From assembly GCA_945861465.1 (NCBI GenBank), contig CAMAVB010000048.1, forward strand, positions 1 to 37,369: DNA of 37,369 nt. Reading direction: 5' to 3'. Below the pieces are notes generated by a model. The model saw only the letters and a program-made list of their open reading frames with translations. It was not told where the DNA came from and searched no databases. Position numbers and translations under genes: made by a program. This document shows positions 26,601 through 35,177 of this stretch, one piece after another. Source of the DNA: Candidatus Kuenenia stuttgartensis (GTDB taxonomy: Bacteria > Planctomycetota > Planctomycetia > Planctomycetales > Planctomycetaceae). How positions within the stretch are numbered: position 1 is the first letter of the stretch; the number at the start of each line of letters is the position of its first letter.

Positions 26601-26973
26601 GATCGAGCCTGCTCGCCATCTGCGGAAACTCGGCTATCAACTGGTCTGCACGAGCGGCACTGCTCGAGTCTTCCAGGAGGCTGGCATTGAGGTGGACGTC
26701 GTGCGAAAAGTTCAGGAAGGTCGTCCGAATCTGCTCGACCTGATGGCTAACGGAGAAATCCAGCTGATCTTCAACACCCCCAGCGGCAAAGGGGCTCGTA
26801 CTGACGAAGGCAAAATCAGGGCCGCTTCTGTGACGTATGGCATACCCTGTGTGACCACGATGCCCGGCTGCTCGGCAGTGGTCAACGCTCTGGCAGCACT
26901 TCGCGAACATCCAGCTCCAGGTGTCAGGGCAATTCAGGATTGGGTGGGTGCAAACAACCAGGAATTATCTTAA
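23698..26973 (+). CDS. carB: Carbamoyl-phosphate synthase large subunit
   Basis: A 1091-residue protein that starts [20 protein letters not shown], the CarB signature, and has the internal duplication of the family: a second [20 protein letters not shown] near residue 570. Each half holds an ATP-grasp domain (for example [33 protein letters not shown]) and [13 protein letters not shown], and [20 protein letters not shown] marks the metal-binding strand. The last 130 residues ([20 protein letters not shown] on) are the MGS-like allosteric domain. It makes carbamoyl phosphate from bicarbonate, ammonia/glutamine and two ATP for pyrimidines and arginine, with CarA as partner; carA is not in the window. 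Slightly longer than the 1073 residues of E. coli. Start GTG 23698 has GGAAGG upstream. The following Uma2 and pyrK genes run in the same direction. Confidence 0.97.
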   Translation: MPRRNDLKKILIIGSGPIVIGQACEFDYSGTQACKALREEGYEVVLVNSNPATIMTDPNTADRTYIEPITWQYVEEIIKQERPDALLPTLGGQTGLNTAMELVKHGVLAKYGVEMIGAKEEVIKRAEERDTFKKIMLEIGLDVPRSYTVHNIGEAREAVKDIGLPIIIRASFTLGGTGGGIAYNIEEFEDMVRRGIALSPINEVLLEESILGWKEYEMEVMRDNADNVVIICAIENFDPMGVHTGDSITVAPAQTLSDKEYQRMRDATIKIMRAIGVETGGSNVQFAIHPDTGRMTVIEMNPRVSRSSALASKATGFPIAKIAAKLAVGYRLDEIPNDITRETLACFEPTIDYVVTKIPRWTFEKFPEADPTLTVQMKSVGETMAIGRTFRESLQKALRGLEIGHFGLGGGKKDLWGTDKQPTREEIQSKLAVPNADRIFYLRYALKFGMSVEHIHETTDIDPWFLRNLEQLVRLEDEIRLISRLDDASPELIRRAKEDGFSDAQLAFWWDCSQMEVRQRRKELNIVATFKQVDTCAAEFEAYTPYYYSTYEMEDETPAKEPGKKRIMILGGGPNRIGQGIEFDYCCCHAAFALKELGIESIMVNSNPETVSTDYDTSDYLFFEPLTIEDVLNICDRMQPDGVIVQFGGQTPLNLARGLEAAGVTIIGTSPDMIDAAEDRERFQKILEKLGLHQPPNGIATNIEGARAAANRIGYPVIVRPSYVLGGRAMEICYDQKSLERYMTEAVDVSPDKPVLIDKFLEDAIEVDVDAISDGETTVIGGVMEHIEEAGVHSGDSACALPPYSLPASVVDEIRAATRSLATALQVRGLMNIQFAVKVDGDSPQGTVYVLEVNPRASRTSPFVSKAIGHSLAKIAAKVMVGVSLKSQGFTEEIVPKYTSVKESVFPFNRFMGVDIVLGPEMRSTGEVMGIDADFALAFAKAQLAAGSRLPMTGKIFISMSANHKARMIEPARHLRKLGYQLVCTSGTARVFQEAGIEVDVVRKVQEGRPNLLDLMANGEIQLIFNTPSGKGARTDEGKIRAASVTYGIPCVTTMPGCSAVVNALAALREHPAPGVRAIQDWVGANNQELS

Positions 26974-26996
26974 ACAGCAATGCAGCCATGTGAGTG

Positions 26997-27599
26997 ATGA
27001 ACATGACAAGTGCCCAGCGGCTCAGAAAGATTTCGGAAGAAGATTACCTGGCGGGCGAAGTGCATGCGCGATTCAAGTATGAATACGTCGCGGGAATGGT
27101 CTATGCGATGGCGGGCGGCACGTATGCTCACAATCTGATCGCGTCCAATGTGCTGGGTGAACTGCATTCGCAACTGAAAGGCAAGCCGTGTCGAGCCCTG
27201 AATTCCGACAGCAAAGTGAGGATTCAGACGAATACACGGACGCGGTTCTATTATCCGGACGCTTCGGTGGTATGTGCCGAAAATATTCTGCAAAGTACAT
27301 TTCAGGACAAACCCACCTTGATTGTCGAAGTCCTTTCGGACATGACTTGCAGAACAGACGAAGGTGAAAAGCTCGACGCATATCAAACGATCTCGGCTTT
27401 GAACGTTTACCTGATGTTTCGACAGGATTGTGCGGGAGCCGTCGTTTACCGGCGGTGTGGAACCGAGTTTCAGCGCGAGGTCTATTCCGATCATGCGGCG
27501 ATCATTCTCCTCCCCGAAATTGATGCCCAACTGCGTTTATCCAGCGTGTATGACGAAGTGAATTTTGTGTCCGAGTCTGACACTCCGGAACTCAATTGA
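26997..27599 (+). CDS. Uma2-family (DUF820) putative endonuclease
   Basis: About 200 residues. The frame can start at GTG 26994, ATG 26997 or ATG 27003; I use 26997. Motifs typical of Uma2/DUF820, a PD-(D/E)XK-like fold, are visible: ISEEDYLAGE..ARFKYEYVAGMVYAMAGGTYAH, RFYYPDASVVC (the catalytic D), and KPTLIVEVLSD..C.TDEGEKLDAY (E in VEVLSD, K in GEKL). The family is frequent in cyanobacteria and planctomycetes, and its role is not settled. It begins 20 bp after carB and ends about 20 bp before pyrK, so it is embedded in an apparent pyrimidine transcription unit, without an obvious link to that pathway. Confidence 0.88.
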   Translation: MNMTSAQRLRKISEEDYLAGEVHARFKYEYVAGMVYAMAGGTYAHNLIASNVLGELHSQLKGKPCRALNSDSKVRIQTNTRTRFYYPDASVVCAENILQSTFQDKPTLIVEVLSDMTCRTDEGEKLDAYQTISALNVYLMFRQDCAGAVVYRRCGTEFQREVYSDHAAIILLPEIDAQLRLSSVYDEVNFVSESDTPELN

Positions 27600-27619
27600 A
27601 TGGATCTGCCGGCGTAACC

Positions 27620-28501
27620 ATGAGCGAAGAAACTCCCACCAGTCTTCCCGGAATGATGTTCTGTGCAAAACAGCACATTGCACGGGTCGAAGCAGTCCGT
27701 CAGATGGCCCGCGATACATGGGCCGTGAAAATTCATGCACCGGAGCTGGCAGCCAGCATTACGCCGGGGCAGTTCTTTATGATTCGACCGGCAACGGGGA
27801 GTGATCCGTTGCTGGGGCGACCCTTTGCATTGTTTGATATCTACTGCGATGCAGACGGAAAACCCGCAGGCGTGGAATTCGGATTCGTAAAAGTTGGCAA
27901 GTTGACGTCGCTGATGAGTCAATGGACAGTGGGTGAGGAAGTCAGTATCTGGGGGCCGTTGGGCAATGGCTTTCCGATTCCGGACTGCCGCCACCTGATC
28001 TGCGTCGCGGGCGGCATCGGACAAACGCCGTTTCTGGGAGTCGCGCGCGAAGCGCTCGGCCTGGCGACATATGGCAACCCCGCGCGGCGCATCGCGCGGC
28101 GGCCGGAATCTGTTTCGTTGTGTTACGGAGTGCGATCAATGAACTACCTCGCAGGAATCGAGGAGTTTACGATCGACGGACTGGACCTCAAAATCGCCAC
28201 CGACGACGGATCATTCGGTCACCATGGCTTTGTCACCGATCTGCTGAAGCTCCAGTTGGCATCGAACCACGATGAAGTTCACGTCTACTGCTGCGGCCCT
28301 GAACCGATGATGAAGGCTGTCGCGGAGATCTGTAAACAGCAGTCGGTTCCATGCTGGCTGTCTCTTGAAACTCCCATGGCCTGTGGGTTTGGTGCCTGTT
28401 TTAGTTGCGTCACGAAAGTCGTCGAACCCGATGGTTCATGGGACTACCGCCGCACCTGTGTCGAAGGACCGGTGTTCAAGGCGGAACAGTTAGTGCTGTA
28501 G
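27620..28501 (+). CDS. pyrK: Dihydroorotate dehydrogenase electron-transfer subunit-like protein
   Basis: A 293-residue ferredoxin-reductase-type flavoprotein. RPFALFD (67-73) is the FAD-binding RPxS/A motif, GGIGQTPF (131-138) is the nucleotide-binding glycine loop, and CGPEPMMKAV (225-234) is the C-terminal NAD site. Cysteines 255, 260, 263 and 280 (ACGFGACFSC...TC) are the [2Fe-2S] ligands of PyrK. It should pass electrons from PyrD type 1B to NAD+. It is slightly longer than Gram-positive PyrK (about 256 residues), with an insertion at 140-165 (YGNPARRIARRPES). ATG 27620 is preferred over an upstream TTG (27596) because the domain starts soon after. carB upstream supports a pyrimidine role; no pyrD is seen here. 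Confidence 0.88.
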   Translation: MSEETPTSLPGMMFCAKQHIARVEAVRQMARDTWAVKIHAPELAASITPGQFFMIRPATGSDPLLGRPFALFDIYCDADGKPAGVEFGFVKVGKLTSLMSQWTVGEEVSIWGPLGNGFPIPDCRHLICVAGGIGQTPFLGVAREALGLATYGNPARRIARRPESVSLCYGVRSMNYLAGIEEFTIDGLDLKIATDDGSFGHHGFVTDLLKLQLASNHDEVHVYCCGPEPMMKAVAEICKQQSVPCWLSLETPMACGFGACFSCVTKVVEPDGSWDYRRTCVEGPVFKAEQLVL

Positions 28502-28808
28502 TTGTGACGTATTCGCACATCGCAACAGCCGGATCCGCACATACGCACAGTGCCGCAGGCTTTCGCCGTCCCGGATTTGTCGGGAATTGTTCGAGCAGAC
28601 CACAGGGAATTGTAAATTTTTCGCAGTCTGTGACTGATTCGTAGGCATTCGGCGACGTCTCAATGTTGATGGAGCGTGGAAATGCAGAGATTATCCGCTC
28701 CCCAGGATTCCTGCGATGAACTCGGCACGCCGTGTGCAATCTGGTCCACGAGGACAACTTTCGGGGTTTCGGCCCGGTAAAACTTTCAAGTCATAAGAAA
28801 GCATCCCC
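28502..28808. other. Intergenic region without recognised features
   Basis: I see no gene or clear terminator. A small TCCCGGATTTGTCGGGA hairpin (about 28580-28596) lacks a T-run. The region must hold the promoter of the CxxCH gene that starts at 28809. Confidence 0.5.
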
Positions 28809-29351
28809 ATGCCACAGTTATCGGCGGTTGGCAAATTGCAAGCGGGATTCGTCGCCATTGCGGTCACGTGTGCCGTCATCGCATTGGTCAATCCCATCAG
28901 CGTCAGGGCTTCATCGACATCGACATCGACATCGTCAGGACCTGGCCAGGATGAGATCGCAGCACCGCCATCCAAAGCCTCAATGGACGAGTTCATGAAG
29001 CAAAAGCTCGCGGCCGCGCAGGGAGCGCTGGAAGCCGTGGCACGAGAAGATTTTGAGCAGCTACATCAGGTGTCCCTGCAGATGATAGAACTCAGTCACA
29101 AAGAAATCTGGGAGCAGATGGCCAGTCCCCGTTTCGTTCAGGACACGGTCGATTTTGTGGCGGCGGTAGAGTTCATGGATCGCATGGGAACCGCGAATGA
29201 TGCGGAAGGCGTCACTCTGGGATTTGCGCGTTTGATGATGGCTTGCGCTGAGTGTCACCGCCATATGAGAACGCCGACAGTTGCTGGGCTGAACGTCTCA
29301 CCAGAGCCAACGCGACAGAATCTGCTGGCTCACTTTCAGCAGAATCTGTAA
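28809..29351 (+). CDS. Exported single-heme cytochrome c-like protein (C-terminal CxxCH)
   Basis: 180 residues. N-terminal hydrophobic segment 10-33 (GFVAIAVTCAVIALVNPISVRA) is a signal peptide or anchor. A serine/threonine run follows, encoded by a TCGACA hexamer tandem (about 28913-28934). The rest is helical, and the only heme motif is C146-A-E-C149-H150 near the C-terminus. This is the layout of class II cytochromes c (cytochrome c'/c556-like), where a four-helix bundle carries the CxxCH in its last helix. The partner is not evident. ATG 28809 has AAGAAAG upstream. Family B element B3 begins ten bases after its stop. Confidence 0.78.
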   Translation: MPQLSAVGKLQAGFVAIAVTCAVIALVNPISVRASSTSTSTSSGPGQDEIAAPPSKASMDEFMKQKLAAAQGALEAVAREDFEQLHQVSLQMIELSHKEIWEQMASPRFVQDTVDFVAAVEFMDRMGTANDAEGVTLGFARLMMACAECHRHMRTPTVAGLNVSPEPTRQNLLAHFQQNL

Positions 29352-29361
29352 GAACCCCTTA

Positions 29362-29460
29362 GGACCGTTCGAGAAATAATTGACCGCATCCTCCTCTCCC
29401 CTGCGAAGGGGAGAGGGCGGGTGAGGGGTATGAAAGAGACAGTTATTTCTCGAGCGGTCC
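29362..29460 (-). repeat. Family B miniature element (B3, inverse)
   Basis: A 99-bp element, inverse to B1, flanked by TTA at 29359-29361 and 29461-29463. Its ends GGACCGTTCGAGAAATAA and TTATTTCTCGAGCGGTCC are intact. It lies between the CxxCH gene and the BON-like gene and may separate their transcription. Confidence 0.9.
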
Positions 29461-29486
29461 TTATAACACAGGTGGCAGGATTCGCT

Positions 29487-29741
29487 ATGCTTCGTTGTTC
29501 TGAATTGATCATGTCAAATCCAACCGAAAACCGATGCCCTTCAGCGATTCAGCTGACCATGTGTCTGGAGGGCCGATTACAGGGTCTGATGTTGGGTTCC
29601 ATTCGGGTGCATGTATGCGAAAACGAACTGCAACTCTTTGGCATCGTGGCGTCATGGCACGAAAAGCAGCAGGCGCAGGAGTTGGCCCGCGAGGTTGCGC
29701 CGACGTATCGTATTCGGAATGAATTGCAGGTTTCACGTTAA
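29487..29741 (+). CDS. Small BON-like domain protein
   Basis: 84 residues from ATG 29487, with CAGGA eight bases upstream (an alternative ATG lies at 29511). The second half, SIRVHVCENELQLFGIVASW followed by HEKQQAQELAREV and IRNELQVSR, has the strand-helix-strand pattern of the BON domain (OsmY-like: a beta-strand with a glycine turn, a helix, then a final xNxLxV strand). No signal peptide is evident. BON domains bind membranes or ligands; the role here is unknown. It probably depends on its own promoter because element B3 lies directly upstream. Confidence 0.65.
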   Translation: MLRCSELIMSNPTENRCPSAIQLTMCLEGRLQGLMLGSIRVHVCENELQLFGIVASWHEKQQAQELAREVAPTYRIRNELQVSR

Positions 29742-30009
29742 TGCTGCCGCACGAGATCTTCAGGATTCTGCACGTGTGCAGGATGTAAAATCAGGCGTCG
29801 CTGATTCGTTGGGGAAATCAGACCGGATTACGTCATAAGTTCGATGGTCGGTGACGAGTCTCTGCTCCGAGACACGACAATTCTCAATTTGAACCTGGGT
29901 TGAAATCGGACGATTGACTTGCCACCATTCGCGGGGAAGGCTATCGGCGATGATTTGAGGAACTCCGGACGGCAACGATCGGGGAATCTGACTGGTCGTC
30001 GTGCACGTC

Positions 30010-30093
30010 GCGAGAGTGGCGAAATTGGCAGACGCGCTGGATTTAGGATCCTGTGCCTTAAACGGCGTGGGGGTTCAACTCCCCCCTCTCGCA
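30010..30093 (+). tRNA. tRNA-Leu (anticodon UAG)
   Basis: An 84-nt class II tRNA. Acceptor GCGAGAG (30010-30016) pairs with CTCTCGC (30086-30092), with discriminator A 30093. The D-arm reads GTGGCGAAATTGGCAGACGC, the anticodon loop TTTAGGA gives UAG, a long variable arm follows (GCCTTAAACGGC), and the T-arm is GGGGGTTCAACTCCCCC. CCA is not encoded. The anticodon stem CTGGA/TCCTG contains one T-T mismatch. Confidence 0.93.
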
Positions 30094-30100
30094 ATTCAGC

Positions 30101-30147
30101 AAAAAAGCTCGGAAAACTGTCTTCGACGGCGTTTCCGGGCTTTTTTC
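30101..30147 (+). terminator. Rho-independent terminator after tRNA-Leu
   Basis: AAAAAAGCTCGGAAA and TTTCCGGGCTTTTTT pair as a hairpin (one mismatch) closed by a run of six T on the plus strand and six A on the left, so it could work in both directions. It starts eight bases after the tRNA end. Confidence 0.85.
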
Positions 30148-30552
30148 GTTTCCTCAAGCCCGAAGCCCGCTGAGCAAGCGGTCAAACGAGTCGAGGCCAT
30201 CCGAGCGGAGTATGACGCACTCCGGCTGAGCCATCTTTCTCAGCCGCGTGAAGTATCAACGACAGTCCTCCGGAATCGGGGAATTCCTGCCAGATGACGC
30301 TGGATGTTGACTTGCAGGCCAAAAATCGTCAAACGCTTGGTATGTTATACGGCGCGAGGTTAAAAGTGACAATGACCCGCAGCGTCAGCGCGGGCTGCAA
30401 ATCGCAACGCTTCGCTGAAGCTGCGGGTTACAATCCCGTGCTTGCAAGGCCTCATTTCAAGCCGCGCGGAGTGTCACAGCTTGAGTCCAGCGCTGACGTA
30501 CTCCAGCGTTCATCTTTTTCAAACCAAACGCCGAGCTTTGCTTCCAAACAAA
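30148..30552. other. Intergenic region with short palindromes
   Basis: No convincing gene. It holds AACCCGCAGCTTCAGCG-type inverse pieces (ACCCGCAGCGTCAGCG at about 30374 and the inverse near 30412-30428). The methyltransferase promoter must lie here. Confidence 0.5.
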
Positions 30553-31668
30553 ATGTCCGTCGAATCACCACGCACCCTGAAACTTGTTTCCGATCGATTG
30601 CTGGCAGAACTCAGTGCAGAACTGCGCGGCCCGAATGTGTTGGTGTTGCTCATGCACGGCACAACGCTCGCGTCCGCGCTGCGTGAATCGCGTCCGGATC
30701 TGAAATTTACATTCTTTACCACAGAGCATTTCTTCTATCGCACTCTGCAGGCGTTTCACGCGGATATGATAGTGACGCCGGATGCCGTCAGTATTATCTG
30801 TGCGGCTGATCTGCCGGAACAGGAATTCGACGAAGTGATCTTCCCGACCCTGTCCGGTGATTCCTCAGAACTTGCACAGGACCTGATCCAGGCCGCGCAT
30901 CAGCGATTGCGGTCCGGAGGTCGGCTGTTTGCTTCGACGAACAATCCAAAAGATCGCTGGGTCCAGAATCAATTGAAGGCGCTCTTCAGCAAAGTCGATG
31001 TGTTGAAGTCTAAGCAGGGCACAGCATGCATCGCGACGAAATCCAAGCCGCTGAAGAAGGAAAAAGGGTTTCGAGCGAGATTTGCGTTTCGCCAGGGTGC
31101 GCGACTGGCTTTCGTCGAAAGCCGCCCGGGAGTTTTCTGTCATCGCCGCGTCGATGGCGGCGGACGGGCATTGATTCGCTCGCTGGCGTTACTGCAGGAA
31201 ACGAATGGTGAGCCCGAATTCAAGCCTGAGCGGATCGTCGAAATGGGCTGCGGTTCCGGTGCGGTGTCGGTCGCCGCTGCGATCGAATATCCGGACGCCC
31301 GCATTCTGGCTGTCGATAGCGATGCACGGGCAGTGGAATGCACGCAGCGATCCGCAGCACTGAACGAAATCACATCGATTCAGACAATCCTGTCATCGGA
31401 CGGCGTGCTGCCTGAACCCGGGACATGGGATCTGTTGCTTGGCAATCCACCATACTATTCCGATTACAGAATTTCAGAGCTGTTTCTGCAGGCGGCGCGC
31501 ACGGGATTGCGCGAAGGCGGCCGCATTCACATTGTGACGAAGCTGCTGGAATGGCATCAGGCGCGAATGGAACAACTGTTCGCCGATGTCACACAGCATG
31601 TGATCAGTGAATACACAGTTTTTACCGCAGTCGCCCGAAACAGACCAGGATCAAAGACCCGCCGCTAA
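30553..31668 (+). CDS. RsmC/RlmG-like class I methyltransferase
   Basis: A 371-residue protein with the two-domain plan of RsmC/RlmG rRNA guanine-N2 methyltransferases. The N-terminal degenerate methyltransferase-like domain (1-165) lacks the SAM motif. The C-terminal catalytic domain has VEMGCGSGAVSV (229-240, SAM motif I), VDSD (254-257) and LGNPPYYSD (296-304; the NPPY catalytic motif of N-methyltransferases). The target is likely 16S or 23S rRNA guanosine, but which one cannot be told from this. The start ATG 30553 (MSVESPRTLK) is chosen over upstream in-frame starts that run through the repeat scraps. It converges with the small gene at 31651, overlapping by 18 bp at the ends. Confidence 0.85.
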   Translation: MSVESPRTLKLVSDRLLAELSAELRGPNVLVLLMHGTTLASALRESRPDLKFTFFTTEHFFYRTLQAFHADMIVTPDAVSIICAADLPEQEFDEVIFPTLSGDSSELAQDLIQAAHQRLRSGGRLFASTNNPKDRWVQNQLKALFSKVDVLKSKQGTACIATKSKPLKKEKGFRARFAFRQGARLAFVESRPGVFCHRRVDGGGRALIRSLALLQETNGEPEFKPERIVEMGCGSGAVSVAAAIEYPDARILAVDSDARAVECTQRSAALNEITSIQTILSSDGVLPEPGTWDLLLGNPPYYSDYRISELFLQAARTGLREGGRIHIVTKLLEWHQARMEQLFADVTQHVISEYTVFTAVARNRPGSKTRR

Positions 31669-31848
31669 CTGCGGATCCGACGATTCCAGTCGCTGGCACA
31701 ACATCTGAATCTCGTCCAGGTCCATACTGCGGCGATAGGTGTCGTACTTCGTGGGTTCGCGCAGTTCCAGGATAATGGAACTGCGCACGTAGCGCAAACC
31801 ACGCAAGAGGACTTCGCGTTCGTGAGTCGATACTTCAATCTGCATCAT
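31651..31848 (-). CDS. Small hypothetical protein
   Basis: 65 residues from the ATG pair at 31848/31845 (MMQIEVSTHEREVLLRGLRY), with GGA just upstream. An in-frame ATG at 31923 would give 90 residues. The body is two predicted helices around a short linker (LRYVRSSIILELREPTKYDT, DLDEIQMLCQRLES). Similar short, charged two-helix proteins are common in planctomycetes and have no known function. Its 3' end overlaps the methyltransferase 3' end on the other strand. Confidence 0.6.
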   Translation of the reverse strand: MMQIEVSTHEREVLLRGLRYVRSSIILELREPTKYDTYRRSMDLDEIQMLCQRLESSDPQLAAGL

Positions 31849-31930
31849 TCCGCTTGTCACAACAACGGCTCCGATTAACTTTCGCCGCCTAATCCGGGTA
31901 CCTCCTGAATCCGAACTCGGCATTGTCTAA

Positions 31931-32030
31931 GGACCGCTCGAGAAATAACTGTCTCTTTTTACACCCCTCACCCTGCCCTCTCCCCTTCGAGGGGAGAGGA
32001 GGATGCGGTCAATTATTTCTCGAACAGTCC
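31931..32030 (+). repeat. Family B miniature element (B4)
   Basis: A 100-bp element flanked by TAA at 31928-31930 and 32031-32033. It is almost identical to B1. The sequence from 32034 to 32298 carries no gene; a 10-bp stem GGTCTGGCGG/CCGCCAGACC sits at 32239-32266, beyond the flotillin stop and without a T-run. Confidence 0.92.
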
Positions 32031-32298
32031 TAAGCTGTCAGTGGTAACTTCCAGCTGACAACAGCAAGCCTGGCGCAATCATGGCCAGCAACGGGGTAAG
32101 TGTACGCCTCAAATCGTCAATGCTCAAGCGGTCAATGTAAATCTACCGCGAAGCACGCAAGCAAGATTTTGAGCGGGTGAGTTTGAACGGGAAACGCGGG
32201 AAGTCCAGTCCGTTCGCAACGTTACGTTCGGGAGCAACGGTCTGGCGGCCCGACCACCGCCAGACCAGCCGAAATCGTGATCGTACTGTCAGAACAAC

Positions 32299-33282
32299 TC
32301 AAGTTTTTGGAGCGGCTCGCAGCGCTCCCCTGCGGTAGGCATCGGCCATTGCCTTTGGAATTTCGGATTCCGACAACACGACTTCGGCCTGATTCTCCTG
32401 CGTCAGAGCGCGCATTTCCTGTTCCAACGCGACGGCAGCGGCTCGTCGTTCTTCCGCATGAGCCCGAGCGATTCGCATATCGGCCTCCGCCTGATCGGCC
32501 TGCAGTCGAGCGCCCACATTGTCGCCGATGTCAATGTCTGCGATATCGATCGATACGATTTCATAAGCTGTCTGCGAATCCAGCCCCTTCGCCAGCACAG
32601 CGCGGGCGATCAGCATGGGGTTGGCCAACACTTCTCGATGGCTCGCACACGAACCGATCGCCGAGACGATTCCTTCGCCGACTCGCGCAATAATCGTCTC
32701 TTCGGTGGCACCACCAATCAATTGCTGGATGTTGGTTCGCACGGTGACACGCGCCTTCGCCCTCAATTGAATCCCGTCGCGCGCCACGCCATCCAGAGTC
32801 GGACGACCTGTTCGACCGTCCGGGCAGTCAATCACTTTAGTCTTCACGCTCGTCTGTACGGCTTCCAGCACGTTTCGTCCGGCAAGGTCGATGGCGGACG
32901 CTGTTTTCCAGTCCAGCGGGATTTGAGCGCGATGGGCTGCGATCAGTGCGCGGATGACCAGAGGGACATTGCCGCCAGCGAGGTAATGGGATTCCATGGC
33001 ATTGGTGGTGATATCATCCAGTCCTGCCTGAACGACCATGATGCGTGTGTCCACAATGAGCTGTGGATTCACTTTCTTCAGCTTCATCACGACCATCTGC
33101 AACGGTCCGATTCCGGCTCCCGACATGAAGGCACGAAACCATAGCGAGGCGACGGACGCAAAGACGCCGAGAAAGACCAGCAACACGATCCCGAAGATCA
33201 CTGCCACACCGGCCAGCAGCAATTCCGTAAAATTCAATGCCCCCAGCACAGGAGCCAGCATTGCGGAATGTAGCTCAAGCAT
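32299..33282 (-). CDS. floA: Flotillin-like protein FloA
   Basis: A 327-residue protein. A hydrophobic N-terminal hairpin at about 18-50 ([20 protein letters not shown]) is followed by the SPFH-like region ([40 protein letters not shown]). The family-specific [41 protein letters not shown] and [25 protein letters not shown] lead into an alanine/glutamate-rich coiled-coil tail. It forms membrane microdomain scaffolds in Bacillus and relatives. Length matches FloA/YqfA. The start ATG 33282 follows AAGGAAG. No NfeD partner is adjacent. The stop at 32299 and B4 beyond it close the unit. Confidence 0.93.
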   Translation of the reverse strand: MLELHSAMLAPVLGALNFTELLLAGVAVIFGIVLLVFLGVFASVASLWFRAFMSGAGIGPLQMVVMKLKKVNPQLIVDTRIMVVQAGLDDITTNAMESHYLAGGNVPLVIRALIAAHRAQIPLDWKTASAIDLAGRNVLEAVQTSVKTKVIDCPDGRTGRPTLDGVARDGIQLRAKARVTVRTNIQQLIGGATEETIIARVGEGIVSAIGSCASHREVLANPMLIARAVLAKGLDSQTAYEIVSIDIADIDIGDNVGARLQADQAEADMRIARAHAEERRAAAVALEQEMRALTQENQAEVVLSESEIPKAMADAYRRGALRAAPKT

Positions 33283-33805
33283 CGTTTTCTTCCTTACAAT
33301 TGTTCCGGAATCGTCAGCGTCCCGGCGGAATGCAGACGTTGTTCACCTGAAGTGTAATGCAATCCGCGCAGAATTCGCAAACCACTCAACAATGATCTTT
33401 AAGCGGGCTTCGCCCGCAACCCAACCTCACTATGTCGCATAACTGGCATCGCCGCCTTGTCTGATGCGAGCCGACGGAGCGGCTCGCCTCCGCAGGTCCG
33501 CCACTCCGTCGGCGGACATTTATCGGTTTGCGAGAATCTTCTCACGAAAACAAAATTTTTAACGCTTGGTGAGCAGAGTTCGGCTGCCACCTCCACGATG
33601 ACTGGCGAGTCGCTGCTGCGTCCGACTATGATAACAGGCTCGGCAAAACGTCATTTCGCCGGTGGCGGATCAAAATCAATTTCCAAAGTCGCCATTTTTA
33701 ATGTGCGTCGATGCTCTGCAGCGACAATTTCCGCCTCGGTATTGCGGAGCGACTGCAGTTGCTGGCAACGTCCGCATGAGTTTCAACGATCCAGGAGACC
33801 CTGTT
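33283..33805. other. Intergenic region with repeat fragments
   Basis: No gene. GCGGGCTTCGCCCGC at 33403-33417 is a perfect short palindrome that recurs near 37256. ACGAAAACAAAATTTTTAACGCTTGGTG at 33543 resembles AAAACAAAACTCTCAACG at about 10962. The promoters of floA and the RidA gene diverge from here. Confidence 0.5.
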
Positions 33806-34267
33806 ATGAGAATCGAATCCCGCCTGAACGAATTGGGAATCACATTGCCACCAACTCCGACTCCGGGCGGTGTTTACACGCCGGTTGTGGTCGTGGAGCA
33901 CATGGCGTACGTGTCCGGACAGGTGCCCTACGGAGCCGACGGAAAACTTGTCATCGGTCGAGTTGGCTCAGACCTGACTGAAGAAGAGGGAGCTGCGGCG
34001 GCTCGGACAGTTGCCCTGACGATGTTGGCCACGATCAAGGCATCTTTGGGCAACCTGGATCGCGTGAAACGCATTGTGAAGGTTCTGGGGTTCGTTAACT
34101 GTACACCGGAGTTCCAGAAACATCCCGCCGTGATGAACGGATTCAGTAATACGATGGTTGAAGTGTTCGGGGACGCCGGAAAAGCAGCCCGCAGTGCGGT
34201 GGGCATGGGGTCGCTGCCTTTCAACGTTCCGGTGGAAGTGGAAGCCGTTCTGGAACTTCACTCGTAA
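33806..34267 (+). CDS. RidA/YjgF/UK114-family protein
   Basis: A 153-residue protein of the RidA family (PTPGGVYTPVVVVEHMAYVS, GQVPYGADGKL, GRVGSDLTEEEGAAAARTVA, and NLDRVKRIVKVLGFVNCTPE). It has the longer, YjgF/RutC-like form with an FQKHPAVMNGFS segment and a final AVGMGSLPFNVPVEVEAVLE. Members hydrolyse reactive enamine/imine intermediates; the conserved arginine is replaced or shifted here (SAVGMGSLP, where the RidA arginine precedes the AV in AARSAV). It is close to the single-domain YjgF-like group often annotated as endoribonuclease L-PSP. ATG 33806 has AGGAG nine bases upstream; an in-frame upstream start at 33662 is unlikely. Monocistronic by spacing. Confidence 0.88.
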   Translation: MRIESRLNELGITLPPTPTPGGVYTPVVVVEHMAYVSGQVPYGADGKLVIGRVGSDLTEEEGAAAARTVALTMLATIKASLGNLDRVKRIVKVLGFVNCTPEFQKHPAVMNGFSNTMVEVFGDAGKAARSAVGMGSLPFNVPVEVEAVLELHS

Positions 34268-34306
34268 ATCCTGCGTTCCGGAAAGGTTCGTGCTCGAACG
34301 CACCAT

Positions 34307-34344
34307 CTGAATCCTGAATCCTGAATCCTGAATCCTGAATCCTG
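34307..34344. repeat. 7-bp tandem repeat (CTGAATC)
   Basis: Five perfect copies of CTGAATC followed by CTG, 40 bp downstream of the RidA stop. Such microsatellites vary by slippage. The gap (34268-34518) is otherwise the probable promoter region of the cytochrome operon. Confidence 0.95.
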
Positions 34345-34518
34345 TTTCTCTCAGATTCCGGCAACCCGCGCCGCAGCCTTTTCCTCGGTTGTGTTTGGTG
34401 GTGTCAGGCTTTCAAATACGTTTCTGCTTCGGACGCTGCGCCATCACAAACACACATCGTCCTGTATCCCGCCACAACGCGTTTGCCGCGATCTCTGACT
34501 TTGTTCAGGAATACACCC

Positions 34519-35163
34519 ATGACATCAACCAGTCCTGAGACGCCCAATCATGCGTCCGTGCATCTGCGGCCCGCAGTCGAGACACCTCGCCGCAGTATGC
34601 TGGTGCATCTGTTCACGGCGGCGCTGAGCTTTCTGATCGTCGCTGTGCCATCGACATTGAGCGGGCTGTTTTTTCTGGATCCGATTCTGCGTAAGCGGAA
34701 AGCAGCGTCCGGCGGTTCGACCGATGGCGAAGTGCCTAAAAAAGATGAAGCCGGATTCATTCGTCTCGATGTGACAAAAGATGCTGTCCCGGAAGACGGC
34801 ACGCCCCTGTCTGTCACCGTGAACGACGACCTCATTGATGCCTGGAACATGTTCCGAGATGTTCCGGTCGGCAGTGTCTGGCTGCGAAAAGTCGGTGCCG
34901 GCCCGATCATTGCCTTCAATTCAGTCTGCCCGCATCTGGGTTGTTCGGTCGATTACATTCACGCCGAAAATCACTTCTTCTGTCCGTGTCACACCAGTGC
35001 GTTTGCTCTGGATGGAAAGAAGACGAACGAAATCCCGCCGCGCGACATGGACGCTCTGGATGTTTCGATGCGAACCAACGGCAAGGAAGATGCGAATGGT
35101 TCTGAGATCTGGGTGAAGTTTCAGAATTTCCAGCGAGCGACCTCAGACAAGATCGTCATTTGA
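34519..35163 (+). CDS. Rieske iron-sulfur protein of a cytochrome bc complex
   Basis: A 214-residue Rieske protein. One N-terminal membrane helix spans about 28-53 (LVHLFTAALSFLIVAVPSTL). The [2Fe-2S] box has C137-P-H139-L-G-C142 and C155-P-C-H158. The intact CPHLGC and CPCH boxes support a functional cluster. It transfers electrons from quinol to the cytochrome subunits and spans the cytoplasmic membrane. ATG 34519 follows AGGA with suitable spacing; the region upstream of it is not an additional domain. It is directly followed, 14 bp later, by the cytochrome b-c gene, and the two form an operon. Confidence 0.94.
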   Translation: MTSTSPETPNHASVHLRPAVETPRRSMLVHLFTAALSFLIVAVPSTLSGLFFLDPILRKRKAASGGSTDGEVPKKDEAGFIRLDVTKDAVPEDGTPLSVTVNDDLIDAWNMFRDVPVGSVWLRKVGAGPIIAFNSVCPHLGCSVDYIHAENHFFCPCHTSAFALDGKKTNEIPPRDMDALDVSMRTNGKEDANGSEIWVKFQNFQRATSDKIVI

Positions 35164-35177
35164 AAGACTACGGAACC

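Noticed and set aside
32239-32266. Hairpin beyond the floA stop as a rho-independent terminator
   Set aside because: The 10-bp stem is good but no T-run follows on the minus strand.
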